Shown: positions 22,365-32,546 of the stretch, piece after piece
Layout of the letters: each line of letters begins with the position of its first letter
Position numbering within the stretch: position 1 is the first letter of the stretch
Source of the DNA: Enterobacter sp. ENT03
Lineage (GTDB): Bacteria > Pseudomonadota > Gammaproteobacteria > Enterobacterales > Enterobacteriaceae
Length of the DNA stretch: 64,000 bases
Direction of reading: 5' to 3'
Assembly: GCF_019218745.1 (NCBI RefSeq)
Contig: NZ_JAHUXA010000002.1
Location: 62,001-126,000, forward strand
The notes under the pieces: generated by a model
The model's database searches: none
Told to the model about the DNA's origin: nothing
What the model saw: the letters and a program-made list of their open reading frames with translations, nothing else
Program-made: the position numbers and the translations under genes

Positions 22365-23210
22365 TTACTGGCGAACCAGTCGCCCGGTGGATGGCGTAAA
22401 GTCGCTGTTGGTGCGCCATGGATTAATATCCAGCCCACCGCGACGGGTGTAACGCGCGTACACGCTCAGATGTTCTGGCTGACAGAAACGCTGCACATCG
22501 TTGAAAATGCGCTCGACGCACTGCTCATGAAACTCGTTGTGATGGCGAAAAGACACCAGGTAGCGCAGCAGCTTTTCACGATCGATTTGCGGCCCGCGAT
22601 ACTGGATCTGCACCGAGCCCCAGTCCGGCTGGTGGGTGATCAGGCAGTTGGATTTCAGCAGATGGCTGACCAGGGTTTCTTCGACAATCCTGCCGCTGGC
22701 GGCCTGATGCAGGTGCTCCGCGCTGAAGTCGTAGCTGTCGATAACAATGTCCTGATCGTCAATGCAAATGCCGTTAAAAGGCGCGATCGGCTGGCCTTCC
22801 AGTTCATGAAGACGGAACAGGACCACGCTCACGTCACCCTGCGCACAGGCGCTGAGATCGCGTTGCAGCGTGGCCTGCACTTCATCCCAACTGGCGAATC
22901 TCGTCTGGTTAAAGCTGTTGAGATAGAGCTTAAAACTCTTGGATTCAACCAGATTGACGCTGGCATAATCAAGCTCCACCTGACCGACCGCCACCTGCGG
23001 TAGACCGTTGCTGTTAAGCCATGACAGCTCATACAGCGTCCAAATATCGCCACCGTGGAAGGGCAGGTTATCGGCATGCAGGCCGAGCGGATCGCGGTTC
23101 AGGCTGCGCGGCACACCCTGCAACAGGCTGGCGTCGTAGGTATCGCGGTACGCGGTGGATTTGCCGAGCGTCAGGCCAGCCAGCGCCTGGTGGTTATCAT
23201 AAGAAGACAT
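22365..23210 (-). CDS. queF: NADPH-dependent 7-cyano-7-deazaguanine reductase
   Basis: QueF reduces the nitrile of preQ0 to the amine preQ1 in queuosine biosynthesis. It is 281 residues, the long bimodular type of enterics. The catalytic Cys lies in [19 protein letters not shown] and the QueF motif [14 protein letters not shown] is present around residue 95. It lies upstream of ppnN on the same strand and is divergent from syd. queE and queD occur further along the window. Confidence 0.97.
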   Translation of the reverse strand: MSSYDNHQALAGLTLGKSTAYRDTYDASLLQGVPRSLNRDPLGLHADNLPFHGGDIWTLYELSWLNSNGLPQVAVGQVELDYASVNLVESKSFKLYLNSFNQTRFASWDEVQATLQRDLSACAQGDVSVVLFRLHELEGQPIAPFNGICIDDQDIVIDSYDFSAEHLHQAASGRIVEETLVSHLLKSNCLITHQPDWGSVQIQYRGPQIDREKLLRYLVSFRHHNEFHEQCVERIFNDVQRFCQPEHLSVYARYTRRGGLDINPWRTNSDFTPSTGRLVRQ

Positions 23211-23278
23211 GTTTCATCGCCATTTTGCAGGTAAACTATCCGCCAAGTTTATCCTGGCTTTAGTGAAGAGAGAAATCG

Positions 23279-23824
23279 GTGGACACAGAAACGGCGCTTG
23301 CCCTGAAAGCATTTACCGCACGCTATTGCGATGCCTGGCATGAGACACACAACAGTTGGCCGCAGAGCGAGGAACTGTATGGCGTGCCTTCGCCCTGCAT
23401 TATCTCCACCACCCAGGACAGCGTGTTCTGGCAGCCGCAACCCTTTACGGGGGAAGCCAATGTAAACGCGGTTGAACGGGCTTTAGATATTGTGGTACAA
23501 CCCGCGCTGCATGCGTTTTATGCCAGTCAGTTTGCCGGCGATATGCCCGCGCGTTTTGGCGCACAGACGCTGACGCTACTGCAAACCTGGAGCCCGGACG
23601 ACTTCCGTCGCGTGCAGGAAAATCTGATAGGCCATCTGGTAACGCAAAAACGTCTTAAGATTTCACCCACGCTGTTTATCGCCACGCTCGACAGCGAACT
23701 TGACGTTATCGCCGTTTGCAACCTGACCGGACAAGTGATTGTCGAAACCATCGGCACCACAACGCGCACGGTGCTTGCCCCGTCGGTTACGGAATTCCTT
23801 AATCAGCTTGAGCCTGTTCTGTAA
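23279..23824 (+). CDS. syd: SecY-interacting protein Syd
   Basis: Syd is a cytosolic protein that docks on SecY/SecYEG and probably monitors translocon assembly. It is 181 residues, the E. coli length. It starts with GTG ([22 protein letters not shown]) preceded by GAAGAGAG. A conserved acidic concave surface typical of the family is implied by the many Asp/Glu residues. It is followed by the csrB control region. Confidence 0.94.
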   Translation: MDTETALALKAFTARYCDAWHETHNSWPQSEELYGVPSPCIISTTQDSVFWQPQPFTGEANVNAVERALDIVVQPALHAFYASQFAGDMPARFGAQTLTLLQTWSPDDFRRVQENLIGHLVTQKRLKISPTLFIATLDSELDVIAVCNLTGQVIVETIGTTTRTVLAPSVTEFLNQLEPVL

Positions 23825-23843
23825 TCCAAAACACTACCGATTT

Positions 23844-23861
23844 TGTGAGAGATCTCTTACA
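23844..23861. promoter_or_regulatory. UvrY-binding palindrome upstream of csrB
   Basis: TGTGAGAGATCTCTTACA is an 18-bp near-perfect palindrome about 175 bp before the csrB start. It is the type of far-upstream site bound by phosphorylated UvrY (GacA family) at csrB in enterics. The kinase for UvrY, BarA, is encoded at 32547-35321. Confidence 0.7.
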
Positions 23862-24000
23862 GAGCCTGTAGGAGATCACCAGGACTTTCTTATTTTATCG
23901 CGCGCCGAATTCCTCTCTTAAAATATTAAATTCAAGAAGTTAAGTCTGTAAGTTGATACTTTCGTTCGAAGCTTATCTCATGATGTTCGTAAGCACCTCC

Positions 24001-24029
24001 TTGTAGGACAGCAAGAAAAAGCAGATTCT
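24001..24029 (+). promoter_or_regulatory. Putative csrB promoter
   Basis: TTGTAG and GATTCT are spaced by 17 bp and end 7 bp before the likely CsrB 5' end. The match to consensus is moderate, as expected for an activator-dependent promoter. Confidence 0.4.
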
Positions 24030-24036
24030 TACCCTC

Positions 24037-24422
24037 GTTGAACAGGAGTTCACAGTGCGAAGTGGATGCCGGGATGGTGTAGCTTCGCAGCAGGAACACC
24101 AGGACGGTGCTGCAAGGAAAGGCTTCTGGATGAAGCAAAGTGGATAACGCAGGACGCGTTCAAGGACACCTCCAGGATGGAGAATGAGAGCCGGTCAGGA
24201 TGCCCGGCGGACCAGGATGTTCAGGGAAGGGCGTTACGGATAACGCAAATCGTATCAGGATGATGCGAGCAGGATGCAGTAGTTTACGGATGAATGGTTT
24301 ATGGATGAACAGGTCAGGAGACCGCAGGAAAAGTTGTCACGGACGAGCAGGGAGCAACAAAAGTAGCTGGAATGCTGCGAAACGAACCGGGAGCACTGTT
24401 TTTACAGTGCTCCCTTTTTTTG
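24037..24422 (+). ncRNA. csrB: CsrA-sequestering RNA CsrB
   Basis: CsrB titrates the translational regulator CsrA. The segment has more than twenty GGA motifs, many as CAGGATG or CAGGA in hairpin loops, the shared block AAGGCTTCTGGATGAAGC, and the 3' block AGGGAGCAACAAAAGTAGCT also found in E. coli csrB. It ends in GGGAGCACTGT-TTTT-ACAGTGCTCCC plus seven T. The 5' end (GTTGAACAGG) is placed by comparison and may be off by a few bases. Its location between syd and yqcC is the E. coli location. Confidence 0.95.
24398..24422 (+). terminator. Intrinsic terminator of csrB
   Basis: The 11-bp stem GGGAGCACTGT / ACAGTGCTCCC closes on a short T loop and is followed by seven T. Confidence 0.85.
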
Positions 24423-24478
24423 TTCAGGCCCGACTAATGCTATCCTGCGCGCCAGTTTTATTTTCAGTCGAGGTTGAT

Positions 24479-24808
24479 ATGACTACCCATCATCACGTGC
24501 GCCAGCAACTGTTCAGCCTGGAAACCCTGTTAAACGAGCAGGGGATCTGGCAATCCAGTGCTCCGGCCACCAGCGCTTTTGAAAGTACCGAACCCTTTTG
24601 TCTGGACACCATGGAGCCGTTTGAGTGGCTGCAATGGGTGCTGATCCCGCGCCTGCATGCCCTGTTAGACAGCGGGCAGCCGTTGCCACAGACCTTTGCC
24701 ATCGCCCCTTATTATGAAGTCGCCCTCGATGCCAGCCACCCGGCCCGGGATGTCGTGCTGGTGCAGTTACAGCAACTTGATGCGCTCTTTGCCGGCGATA
24801 ACGCCTGA
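24479..24808 (+). CDS. yqcC: YqcC family protein
   Basis: This is a 109-residue cytosolic protein of the DUF446/YqcC family with the conserved TMEPFEWLQWVLIPRLHALLD segment. Biochemical role unknown. The ATG at 24479 follows GAGGTTGAT; a longer open frame upstream runs back into csrB and is not coding. Its stop overlaps the truC ATG by one base (TGATG), so it is translated with truC. Confidence 0.92.
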   Translation: MTTHHHVRQQLFSLETLLNEQGIWQSSAPATSAFESTEPFCLDTMEPFEWLQWVLIPRLHALLDSGQPLPQTFAIAPYYEVALDASHPARDVVLVQLQQLDALFAGDNA

Positions 24809-25590
24809 TGCTGGAGATCATCTATCAGGACGAATGGCTGGTGGCGGTGAACAAACCGTCCGGCTGGCTGGTACACCGTAGCTGGCTCGATCGCGATGAA
24901 AAAGTCGTGGTGATGCAAACGGTGCGCGACCAGATTGGTCAGCACGTGTTTACCGCCCATCGCCTCGATCGTCCTACCTCCGGCGTGCTGCTGATGGGAT
25001 TGTCCAGCGAGGCGGGACGCCTGTTATCTCAACAGTTTGAACAACACCAGATGCAAAAGCGCTACCACGCGATCGTGCGCGGCTGGCTGATGGATGAGGC
25101 CGAGCTGGATTATCCGCTGGTAGAAGAGCTGGATAAAATCGCCGACAAATTTGCCCGCGATGACAAAGGCCCGCAGCCAGCGGTGACGCACTATCGCGGC
25201 CTTGCCACCGCCGAAATGCCCGTCGCCACCGGCAAATTCCCGACCACCCGCTACGGGCTGGTAGAGCTTTTGCCCAAAACAGGGCGCAAGCACCAGCTAC
25301 GCCGCCATCTCTCGCATTTGCGCCATCCGATTATCGGCGACAGCAAACACGGCGATTTAAAGCAAAACCGCAGCGCCGCCGAGCACTTCGGCTGCCAGCG
25401 TCTGATGCTGCACGCCAGCGAACTGTCGCTGACCCATCCCTTTACCGGCGAACCACTCGTGCTGCGTGCCGGGCTGGACGAGGTGTGGATGCAGGCAATG
25501 GAGCACTTTAGCTGGCGCGGGCTTCTCCCTTTAAATGAAAGGGTTGAGTTTGCCGCACACAGCGGTCAGGATGATGAGAGTCAAGTCTGA
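24808..25590 (+). CDS. truC: tRNA pseudouridine(65) synthase
   Basis: TruC makes pseudouridine at position 65 in the acceptor/T-arm region of several tRNAs. It is 260 residues and of the RluA family: the catalytic Asp is in [15 protein letters not shown] (near residue 54), followed by [11 protein letters not shown] and the C-terminal [26 protein letters not shown] motif. Co-translated with yqcC; yqcA follows 16 bp downstream. Confidence 0.96.
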   Translation: MLEIIYQDEWLVAVNKPSGWLVHRSWLDRDEKVVVMQTVRDQIGQHVFTAHRLDRPTSGVLLMGLSSEAGRLLSQQFEQHQMQKRYHAIVRGWLMDEAELDYPLVEELDKIADKFARDDKGPQPAVTHYRGLATAEMPVATGKFPTTRYGLVELLPKTGRKHQLRRHLSHLRHPIIGDSKHGDLKQNRSAAEHFGCQRLMLHASELSLTHPFTGEPLVLRAGLDEVWMQAMEHFSWRGLLPLNERVEFAAHSGQDDESQV

Positions 25591-25606
25591 GCAAGGAGTG
25601 GATAGC

Positions 25607-26056
25607 ATGGCAGAAGTAGGCATATTTGTCGGCACAACGTATGGCAACGCCCTGCTGGTGGCGGAAGAAGCAGAAGCGATCCTTAATGGCCTTGGGCATA
25701 AAGCCACGGTCTATGAAGATGCCGTGCTCGCCGACTGGCAGCGCTATCAGGATAAAATCATTCTGGTGATCACCTCCACCACCGGACAGGGGGATTTTCC
25801 GGACAGTATCGCCCCGTTATTCCATGCGGTGAAAGATCAGATCGGCGTACAGCCCGATTTACGCTACGGCGTGATCGCCCTTGGCGACAGCACCTACACG
25901 CACTTTTGCGGCGCGGGTAAAACCTTTGACGCCCTGTTGCAGGAGCAAAATGCGCAGCGGCTGGGCGACGTGTTACTGATCGACGCCAGCGAAGACCCGG
26001 AGCCGGAATCCGTCGCTAACCCGTGGGTTGAACACTGGGCGACGTTACTTAACTGA
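25607..26056 (+). CDS. yqcA: Flavodoxin YqcA
   Basis: This is a 149-residue short-chain flavodoxin that binds FMN. The phosphate-binding loop is [17 protein letters not shown] near residue 7, with further flavin loops [11 protein letters not shown] and [16 protein letters not shown]. The start at 25607 has AAGGAG upstream and gives the E. coli length; an upstream in-frame extension overlaps truC and is rejected. The redox partner is not shown by context. Confidence 0.94.
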   Translation: MAEVGIFVGTTYGNALLVAEEAEAILNGLGHKATVYEDAVLADWQRYQDKIILVITSTTGQGDFPDSIAPLFHAVKDQIGVQPDLRYGVIALGDSTYTHFCGAGKTFDALLQEQNAQRLGDVLLIDASEDPEPESVANPWVEHWATLLN

Positions 26057-26136
26057 CCCGAAACGGGCCACTTTCCTGCACAAAGGAGGGCGGCCTGACT
26101 AACACCTCTTTTAGCGCAAATCATCTCTTCACTTTT

Positions 26137-26168
26137 ATAGTAATGATTACTATAGTAACAGTGATTAC
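26137..26168. promoter_or_regulatory. Palindromic operator of the toxin-antitoxin module
   Basis: ATAGTAAT-G-ATTACTAT (26137-26153) is a perfect 8-bp inverted repeat around one base. It is followed at 26155-26168 by GTAA-CAGTGA-TTAC, an imperfect second copy. The pair lies directly upstream of the toxin ribosome site and overlaps the expected promoter, the usual place for autorepression by an XRE antitoxin or toxin-antitoxin complex. Confidence 0.55.
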
Positions 26169-26181
26169 ATGGAGGTGGTCA

Positions 26182-26568
26182 GTGGCATACTACAAAACCA
26201 GGCTTTTCAAGCGAAAAACTAAACACACGAGCCTAAGTGACGAGTCGCTTTTAAAGGCCGCCAAAGAAGTAGAATCAGGGCAACACGATGGCGATCTTGG
26301 CGGTGGCGTGATTAAAAAACGTATCGCCATCAAAAACGCCGGTAAGCGCGGTGGGGCCAGAACGATAATTTTCTTCAAATCCGGCAGTCATGTGTTTTTT
26401 GTCGATGGGTGGGAAAAGAAAGATGTGCCTAAAAGCTCAAAGGAGATTGAAGAGGACGAACTGGAGACGTACAAAGACCTTGCCTCCGCGTTCTTAAACT
26501 ACAATGAGGCCAACATCGCCGCGCTGATTGAGCAGGGAATACTGTCCGAAGTGAAAGAGGTGAAATGA
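26182..26568 (+). CDS. RelE/HigB-like toxin of a type II toxin-antitoxin system
   Basis: The 128-residue basic protein resembles the COG4737 (RelE-superfamily) predicted mRNA-interferase toxins: VAYYKTRLFKRKTKH at the start, a central LGGGVIKKRIA...KRGGARTIIFFK beta-sheet and HVFFVDGWEKKD. RelE-type toxins cleave mRNA on the ribosome. I chose a GTG start at 26182 because GGAGG lies 6 bases upstream; an ATG at 26143 is inside the operator palindrome. Toxin-first order with a 4-base overlap onto the antitoxin is like higBA. It is absent from the E. coli K-12 locus, so this is probably an insertion. Confidence 0.82.
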   Translation: MAYYKTRLFKRKTKHTSLSDESLLKAAKEVESGQHDGDLGGGVIKKRIAIKNAGKRGGARTIIFFKSGSHVFFVDGWEKKDVPKSSKEIEEDELETYKDLASAFLNYNEANIAALIEQGILSEVKEVK

Positions 26569-26897
26569 TGAGCGCTACTATGCAAGATCTGCTGGAGTTC
26601 TCAAAAGAGCTGCATGCTGCGGGTGGATTGAGCGATGAGAAAATGTCGCGCATTTCTGCGCGTGCTAAGGCCAACGAGTTAAGCAAGCGCATTCCTAAAG
26701 TGCAGCCTATGACGGGTGAAGACATTCGTGCCGTCCGCGTGAAATACGGTATGTCACAAGCCGTTCTCGCTACTGCGATGGGCATGACTGTTGCCTCAGT
26801 CTCTAAATGGGAACGCGGAGAGATAAAACCCAGCGGACCCGCGCTACGGCTTCTGAATACCCTTGCCGTGAAGGGGCCAGACATTTTTACCTACTAA
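26565..26897 (+). CDS. XRE-family antitoxin (HigA/NadS-like)
   Basis: This 110-residue partner has a C-terminal helix-turn-helix (IRAVRVKYGMSQAVLATAMGMTVASVSKWERG, about residues 57-88) that should bind the upstream palindromes, and an N-terminal helical segment (MQDLLEFSKELHA) likely to contact the toxin. The ATGATG pair gives two possible starts, 26565 and 26568; the second has the better spacing to AGAGG. It belongs to the COG2944/NadS type of antitoxin. Pair function is inferred from family and arrangement. Confidence 0.82.
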   Translation: MMSATMQDLLEFSKELHAAGGLSDEKMSRISARAKANELSKRIPKVQPMTGEDIRAVRVKYGMSQAVLATAMGMTVASVSKWERGEIKPSGPALRLLNTLAVKGPDIFTY

Positions 26898-26936
26898 CCA
26901 AAAGCCACCCATGAGGTGGCTTTTGGTATTTTTATT
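26897..26936 (+). terminator. Terminator of the toxin-antitoxin operon
   Basis: ACCAAAAGCCACC / GGTGGCTTTTGGT is a 13-bp perfect stem with a 5-base loop (CATGA) followed by ATTTTTATTT. It begins on the antitoxin stop codon and closes the module as a self-contained unit. Confidence 0.85.
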
Positions 26937-27206
26937 TCCCCCGATGTTCATTTCCGTGAAGTACTCCCCATAGCCCTGGGCTTTTGCATCAAACCTTCAC
27001 CCCACGTTTACGCAATGTTGTGGGGTTGCACAGTGAGAGTTCGTAGCCCGCTTTTTATACTTTTTGAGCCAGATACAAATGCAGCCTGCGGGGGAAAGCG
27101 ACCTGACAGAGGCGCTGCAAAAAACATAACAGCATGATCCTGGAACACCCTACAACTGTCCCGCCAGGATACGTGCAACGAACATCTACGCTTCGGGAGT
27201 ACAACC

Positions 27207-28562
27207 ATGAGTTCATTAAGCCACGCGGCGAGCAGTGCGGAAAAGCGCACCAACGCCCGTTACTGGATAGTGGTGATGCTGTTTATCGTCACCTCCTTCA
27301 ACTACGGTGACCGCGCCACGCTGTCTATCGCCGGTTCGGAAATGGCCAAAGATATTGGCCTTGATCCTATCGGAATGGGTTATGTTTTCTCCGCATTTTC
27401 ATGGGCCTATGTCATCGGTCAGATCCCTGGTGGCTGGCTGCTTGACCGTTTCGGATCCAAACGTGTCTATTTCTGGTCCATTTTTATCTGGTCCGCCTTC
27501 ACCCTGTTGCAGGGCTTCGTCGATATTTTCAGCGGTTTCGGCATCATCGTCGCGCTCTTTACCCTGCGCTTCCTGGTCGGGCTTGCGGAAGCGCCCTCCT
27601 TTCCCGGTAACAGCCGTATTGTTGCCGCCTGGTTCCCGGCACAGGAGAGGGGCACCGCCGTCGCCATTTTTAACTCCGCGCAGTATTTCGCCACGGTGAT
27701 CTTCGCGCCGATCATGGGCTGGTTAACCCATGAAGTGGGCTGGTCGCATGTGTTCTTCTTTATGGGCGGTCTGGGAATTGTGATCAGCTTCATCTGGCTG
27801 AAAGTGATCCATGAACCTAATGAACATCCTGGCGTAAACAAAAAAGAGCTGGAGTACATCGCCGCAGGCGGCGGGCTGATCAACATGGATCAGAAAGGCC
27901 CCAAAGTGCATGTGCCACTGCGTCAAAAATGGGGGCAGATCAAACAGCTGATCGGCTCGCGCATGATGGTCGGCATCTATCTGGGGCAATACTGTATTAA
28001 CGCCCTGACTTACTTCTTTATTACCTGGTTCCCGGTTTATCTGGTGCAGGCGCGCGGCATGTCGATCCTGAAAGCGGGCTTTGTCGCCTCAGTACCGGCG
28101 ATCTGCGGGTTCATTGGCGGCGTGCTGGGCGGGGTGATTTCCGACTGGCTGATGCGCCGTACCGGTTCGCTGAATATCGCCCGTAAAACGCCCATCGTAC
28201 TCGGCATGATGCTCTCGATGGTGATGGTGTTCTGTAACTACGTCGATACGGAATGGATGATCATCGGCTTTATGGCGATGGCATTCTTCGGCAAAGGCAT
28301 CGGCGCGTTGGGCTGGGCGGTGATGGCGGATACCGCGCCCAAAGAGATCAGCGGCCTCTCCGGTGGGTTGTTCAATATGTTCGGCAACGTCTCCGGCATC
28401 GTTACGCCGATCGCCATCGGTTATATCGTCGGCACCACTGGCTCCTTTAACGGTGCGCTGATTTACGTCGGTATCCATGCGCTGGTGGCGGTACTGAGCT
28501 ATCTGGTGCTGGTCGGTGACATCAAACGTGTCGAACTGAAACCTGTGACAGGACGAGAATGA
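27207..28562 (+). CDS. gudP: D-glucarate/galactarate transporter (MFS)
   Basis: GudP imports D-glucarate (and related aldarates) by proton symport. It is a 451-residue, 12-segment member of the anion:cation symporter branch of the MFS, with the loop 2-3 motif [16 protein letters not shown]. First gene of gudPXD-garK; CdaR activation is expected. A TATACT sequence at 27056-27061 might be its -10 but lacks a good -35. Its stop overlaps gudX by four bases. Confidence 0.95.
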   Translation: MSSLSHAASSAEKRTNARYWIVVMLFIVTSFNYGDRATLSIAGSEMAKDIGLDPIGMGYVFSAFSWAYVIGQIPGGWLLDRFGSKRVYFWSIFIWSAFTLLQGFVDIFSGFGIIVALFTLRFLVGLAEAPSFPGNSRIVAAWFPAQERGTAVAIFNSAQYFATVIFAPIMGWLTHEVGWSHVFFFMGGLGIVISFIWLKVIHEPNEHPGVNKKELEYIAAGGGLINMDQKGPKVHVPLRQKWGQIKQLIGSRMMVGIYLGQYCINALTYFFITWFPVYLVQARGMSILKAGFVASVPAICGFIGGVLGGVISDWLMRRTGSLNIARKTPIVLGMMLSMVMVFCNYVDTEWMIIGFMAMAFFGKGIGALGWAVMADTAPKEISGLSGGLFNMFGNVSGIVTPIAIGYIVGTTGSFNGALIYVGIHALVAVLSYLVLVGDIKRVELKPVTGRE

Positions 28563-29902
28563 TGAATACACAAGCCAGCCCGCGGGTCACCAGCATGCGC
28601 GTCATCCCGGTTGCCGGACACGACAGTATGCTGATGAATATCGGCGGCGCACATAACGCTTATTTCACTCGCAACATCGTGGTGCTGACCGATAACGCCG
28701 GAAATACTGGTGTCGGTGAAGCGCCGGGTGGGGAGACGATTTACCAGACGCTGATGGATGCCATCCCGCAGGTCGTGGGTCAGGAAGTCGCCCGTCTCAA
28801 TAAGGTCGTTCAGCAGGTACATAAAGGTAATCAGGCTGCGGATTTCGACACCTTCGGCAAAGGCGCATGGACGTTTGAACTGCGCGTCAATGCGGTGGCC
28901 GCGCTGGAAGCGGCGCTGCTGGATCTACTGGGCAAAGCGCTGAACGTGCCGGTGTGTGAACTGCTCGGCCCCGGTAAACAGCGCGATGCGGTAACCGTGC
29001 TTGGCTATCTGTTTTACGTCGGCGACCGCACGCAAACGCCGTTGCCGTACCTTGATGCCACGCCGGGCAATCATGAGTGGTATCACCTGCGTCATCAGCA
29101 GGCGATGACCAGCGAGGCGGTCGTGGAGCTGGCGCAGGCCGCTCAGGATCGCTACGGCTTTAAAGACTTCAAACTCAAGGGCGGCGTGCTGCCCGGCGAG
29201 CAGGAAATCGACACCGCACGTGCGCTCAAGAAACGTTTTCCGGATGCGCGTATTACGGTGGACCCCAATGGCGCCTGGCTGCTTGATGAGGCTATCCGCC
29301 TGTGCAAGGGACTGAACGATGTGCTGACCTACGCGGAAGATCCGTGCGGCGCAGAGCAGGGCTTCTCAGGGCGCGAAGTGATGGCGGAATTCCGTCGCGC
29401 CACCGGTCTGCCGGTCGCGACCAATATGATCGCCACCAACTGGCGGGAAATGGGCCACGCCGTCATGCTCAATGCGGTCGATATTCCGCTGGCGGATCCG
29501 CACTTCTGGACGCTGTCCGGCGCGGTGCGCGTGGCGCAGTTGTGCGATGACTGGGGGCTGACCTGGGGTTGTCATTCCAACAACCATTTCGATATTTCGC
29601 TGGCGATGTTTACCCATGTTGGCGCGGCCGCACCGGGTACGCCAACGGCAATCGACACCCACTGGATCTGGCAGGAGGGCGATGCCCGTCTGACGACACA
29701 GCCGTTGGAAATTAAAGCAGGCAAAATTGCCGTCCCTGATGCGCCGGGACTGGGCGTGGACATCGACTGGGGCCAGATTGAGAAGGCCCATGCGCTCTAC
29801 AAAACCTTGCCGGGCGGCGCGCGTAATGACGCCGGCCCTATGCAGTACCTCATCCCGGGCTGGACGTTTGATCGCAAACGCCCCGTCTTTGGACGCCATT
29901 GA
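28559..29902 (+). CDS. gudX: Glucarate dehydratase-related protein GudX
   Basis: GudX is an enolase-superfamily paralogue of GudD that in E. coli shows only low dehydratase/epimerase activity. It is 447 residues with a second possible ATG one codon downstream. The general-base lysine motif DFKLKGGVL, the metal-ligand region VDPNGAW...[16 protein letters not shown] and the catalytic histidine region [10 protein letters not shown] are all kept, so it is not obviously dead. It is co-translated with gudP and followed by gudD after 21 bp. Confidence 0.94.
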   Translation: MMNTQASPRVTSMRVIPVAGHDSMLMNIGGAHNAYFTRNIVVLTDNAGNTGVGEAPGGETIYQTLMDAIPQVVGQEVARLNKVVQQVHKGNQAADFDTFGKGAWTFELRVNAVAALEAALLDLLGKALNVPVCELLGPGKQRDAVTVLGYLFYVGDRTQTPLPYLDATPGNHEWYHLRHQQAMTSEAVVELAQAAQDRYGFKDFKLKGGVLPGEQEIDTARALKKRFPDARITVDPNGAWLLDEAIRLCKGLNDVLTYAEDPCGAEQGFSGREVMAEFRRATGLPVATNMIATNWREMGHAVMLNAVDIPLADPHFWTLSGAVRVAQLCDDWGLTWGCHSNNHFDISLAMFTHVGAAAPGTPTAIDTHWIWQEGDARLTTQPLEIKAGKIAVPDAPGLGVDIDWGQIEKAHALYKTLPGGARNDAGPMQYLIPGWTFDRKRPVFGRH

Positions 29903-29923
29903 TCAGACTAAAAGGATGACAGA

Positions 29924-31258
29924 ATGAGCACGACTACTCCCGTTGTTACTTCCATGCAGGTGATCCCGGTTGCCGGTTACGACAGTATGCTGATGAATCT
30001 GAGCGGTGCCCATGCGCCGTTCTTCACCCGCAACATTGTGATCATCAAAGACAACGCTGGACAGACTGGCGTGGGTGAAATCCCCGGCGGCGAGAAGATC
30101 CGCACAACGCTGGAAGACGCCGCCGCGCTGGTGGTGGGTAAAACCGTCGGCGAATACAAAAATATCCTCACCGCCGTGCGCCAGGCCTTTGCGGATCGCG
30201 ATGCCGGTGGCCGTGGGCTGCAAACGTTCGATCTGCGCACCACCATCCACGTGGTGACCGGTATTGAAGCGGCGATGCTGGATCTGCTCGGCAAACACCT
30301 CGGCGTTAACGTGGCTACGCTACTGGGCGACGGGCAACAGCGCAGCGAAGTCGAAATGCTCGGCTACCTGTTCTTTGTCGGCGATCGCAAACGCACGCCG
30401 TTGCCGTACCAGAGCCAGCCGGACGAGAAATGCGACTGGTATCGCGTGCGTCACGAAGAGGCCATGACGCCGGATGCCGTCGTGCGGCTGGCGGAAGCGG
30501 CCTACGAAAAATACGGCTTCAACGATTTCAAACTGAAAGGCGGCGTGCTGGCCGGTTTTGAAGAGGCTGAAGCGATTGTCGCGCTGGCAAAACGCTTCCC
30601 GCAGGCACGCGTCACTCTCGATCCAAACGGGGCCTGGTCGCTGGATGAAGCCATTGCCATCGGTAAAGAGCTGCGCGGCGTGCTGGCCTACGCCGAAGAT
30701 CCGTGCGGTGCGGAGCAGGGCTTCTCCGGGCGTGAAATCATGGCGGAATTCCGTCGCGCCACCGGCCTGCCGACCGCCACCAATATGATCGCCACTGACT
30801 GGCGTCAGATGGGGCATACGCTGTCGTTGCAGTCGGTGGACATTCCGCTGGCGGATCCACACTTCTGGACCATGCAAGGCTCAGTGCGGGTGGCGCAAAT
30901 GTGTCATGAATTTGGCCTGACCTGGGGCTCACACTCCAATAACCACTTCGACGTTTCGCTGGCGATGTTTACCCATGTCGCGGCGGCAGCACCGGGCAAA
31001 ATTACCGCCATTGATACACACTGGATCTGGCAGGAAGGCAATCAGCGCATCACCAAAGCGCCGTTCGAAATTAAAGGCGGCATGGTGCAGGTCCCCAACA
31101 CACCGGGGCTGGGCGTCGAACTGGATATGGACCAGGTGATGAAGGCGCACGAGCTGTATCAGAAACACGGCCTGGGCGCGCGCGACGATGCCATGGGCAT
31201 GCAGTACCTGATCCCCAACTGGACGTTTGATAATAAACGCCCGTGCATGGTGCGTTAA
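29924..31258 (+). CDS. gudD: D-glucarate dehydratase
   Basis: GudD dehydrates D-glucarate (and L-idarate) to 5-keto-4-deoxy-D-glucarate. It is 444 residues, of the mandelate-racemase group of the enolase superfamily. The KxK general base is in DFKLKGG, Mg ligands in LDPNGAW and [10 protein letters not shown], and the histidine in [10 protein letters not shown]. It is a tandem paralogue of gudX; the two share long identical stretches in the C-terminal barrel. Confidence 0.97.
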   Translation: MSTTTPVVTSMQVIPVAGYDSMLMNLSGAHAPFFTRNIVIIKDNAGQTGVGEIPGGEKIRTTLEDAAALVVGKTVGEYKNILTAVRQAFADRDAGGRGLQTFDLRTTIHVVTGIEAAMLDLLGKHLGVNVATLLGDGQQRSEVEMLGYLFFVGDRKRTPLPYQSQPDEKCDWYRVRHEEAMTPDAVVRLAEAAYEKYGFNDFKLKGGVLAGFEEAEAIVALAKRFPQARVTLDPNGAWSLDEAIAIGKELRGVLAYAEDPCGAEQGFSGREIMAEFRRATGLPTATNMIATDWRQMGHTLSLQSVDIPLADPHFWTMQGSVRVAQMCHEFGLTWGSHSNNHFDVSLAMFTHVAAAAPGKITAIDTHWIWQEGNQRITKAPFEIKGGMVQVPNTPGLGVELDMDQVMKAHELYQKHGLGARDDAMGMQYLIPNWTFDNKRPCMVR

Positions 31259-31347
31259 AGAAATCCCGCCGGTTCTTGCGGGAACCGGCATCTTCCCGGC
31301 TCATTCGGGCGGATAATACTGGCAGTCAACATACCTAAGGACAGCAT

Positions 31348-32499
31348 ATGAAAATTGTGATCGCACCGGACTCATACAAGGAAAGCCTGAGTGCGCTCGA
31401 TGTCGCTACCGCGATAGAACGCGGTTTTAAAGAGATTTTCCCGGATGCGGAGTACGTCAAACTGCCGGTGGCGGATGGCGGGGAAGGCACGGTAGAAGCG
31501 ATGGTGGCGGCCACCCACGGCAGGATAGTGAAAGTCAACGTTACCGGCCCGCTCGGAGAGCCGGTGGCGGGCTTTTATGGTATTTCCGGCGATGAACAGA
31601 GCGCTTTTATTGAAATGGCCGCCGCCAGCGGTCTGGAGCTGGTACCTGCGGCACAACGCGACCCATTAATAACAACATCCTGGGGCACCGGCGAGCTGAT
31701 CCGTCACGCCCTCGATGCGGGCGTGAAACACATTATTATCGGGCTTGGCGGCAGCGCCACCAATGACGGCGGTGCCGGAATGGTACAGGCACTGGGCGCG
31801 ACGCTGTTGAATGCGCAGGGTAACGCGCTGGGGCAGGGCGGTGGCGAACTGGCGTCGCTGGCACGGATCGACGTCAGTGAACTGGATCCGCGTCTGAAAA
31901 CCTGCCGCATCGAAGTGGCCTGTGATGTGACCAACCCGCTCACCGGCGACGATGGCGCCTCGGCGATTTTCGGCCCGCAAAAGGGCGCAACAGACGAGAT
32001 GATCGCCCGTCTCGACAATGCGCTGCATCACTATGCAAAAATCATTCAGCGCGATCTGGATGTGGACGTGCTGACGCTGGCGGGCGGTGGGGCGGCGGGC
32101 GGTATGGGAGCCGGACTGTATGCCTTTTGCGGCGCAGAACTGCGTCGCGGCATTGAGATCGTTACCGATGCGCTGCATCTGGCTGAGCACGTCGCTGATG
32201 CCGATCTGGTGATCACCGGCGAAGGGCGTATTGACAGCCAGACCGTGCACGGCAAAGTGCCGGTCGGCGTGGCGAAAGTCGCGAAAAAGTACCATAAACC
32301 GGTGATTGGTATCGCCGGCAGCCTGACGGCAGACGTGGGGGTCGTGCATGAACACGGCCTGGACGCCGTATTCAGCGTCATCTACTCGATCTGTTCGCTG
32401 GACGATGCGCTGAAAAATGCCGGTGAAAATGTCCGCATGACCGCGCGCAACGTCGCGGCAGTGTTAAAAGCCGGACGGGGATTACCGCCGTCAGCCTGA
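31348..32499 (+). CDS. garK: Glycerate 2-kinase
   Basis: GarK phosphorylates D-glycerate to 2-phosphoglycerate, the last step of aldarate breakdown after aldolase GarL and reductase GarR. It is 383 residues, starting MKIVIAPDSYKESLSALDVA, with PVADGGEGTVEAM, GGSATNDGGAGM and TGEGRIDSQTVHGKVP typical of the GarK/GlxK family. In E. coli K-12 garK belongs to the garPLRK operon; here it sits 89 bp after gudD. GarL and GarR are not in this window. Confidence 0.92.
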   Translation: MKIVIAPDSYKESLSALDVATAIERGFKEIFPDAEYVKLPVADGGEGTVEAMVAATHGRIVKVNVTGPLGEPVAGFYGISGDEQSAFIEMAAASGLELVPAAQRDPLITTSWGTGELIRHALDAGVKHIIIGLGGSATNDGGAGMVQALGATLLNAQGNALGQGGGELASLARIDVSELDPRLKTCRIEVACDVTNPLTGDDGASAIFGPQKGATDEMIARLDNALHHYAKIIQRDLDVDVLTLAGGGAAGGMGAGLYAFCGAELRRGIEIVTDALHLAEHVADADLVITGEGRIDSQTVHGKVPVGVAKVAKKYHKPVIGIAGSLTADVGVVHEHGLDAVFSVIYSICSLDDALKNAGENVRMTARNVAAVLKAGRGLPPSA

Positions 32500-32506
32500 C
32501 AACGTC

Positions 32507-32527
32507 TCCCTCTCCCTGCGGGAGAGG
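32507..32527. terminator. Hairpin between convergent garK and barA
   Basis: CCCTCTCCC-TGC-GGGAGAGGG forms a strong GC-rich stem in the 47-bp gap. There is no T-run, so termination may be partial. Confidence 0.4.
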
Positions 32528-32546
32528 GCCGGGGTGAGGGGGAGTA

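Noticed and set aside
24066..24478. Open frames within csrB and an N-terminal extension of yqcC
   Set aside because: They follow the GGA-rich structured RNA, which matches CsrB; yqcC has its own start and ribosome site at 24479.
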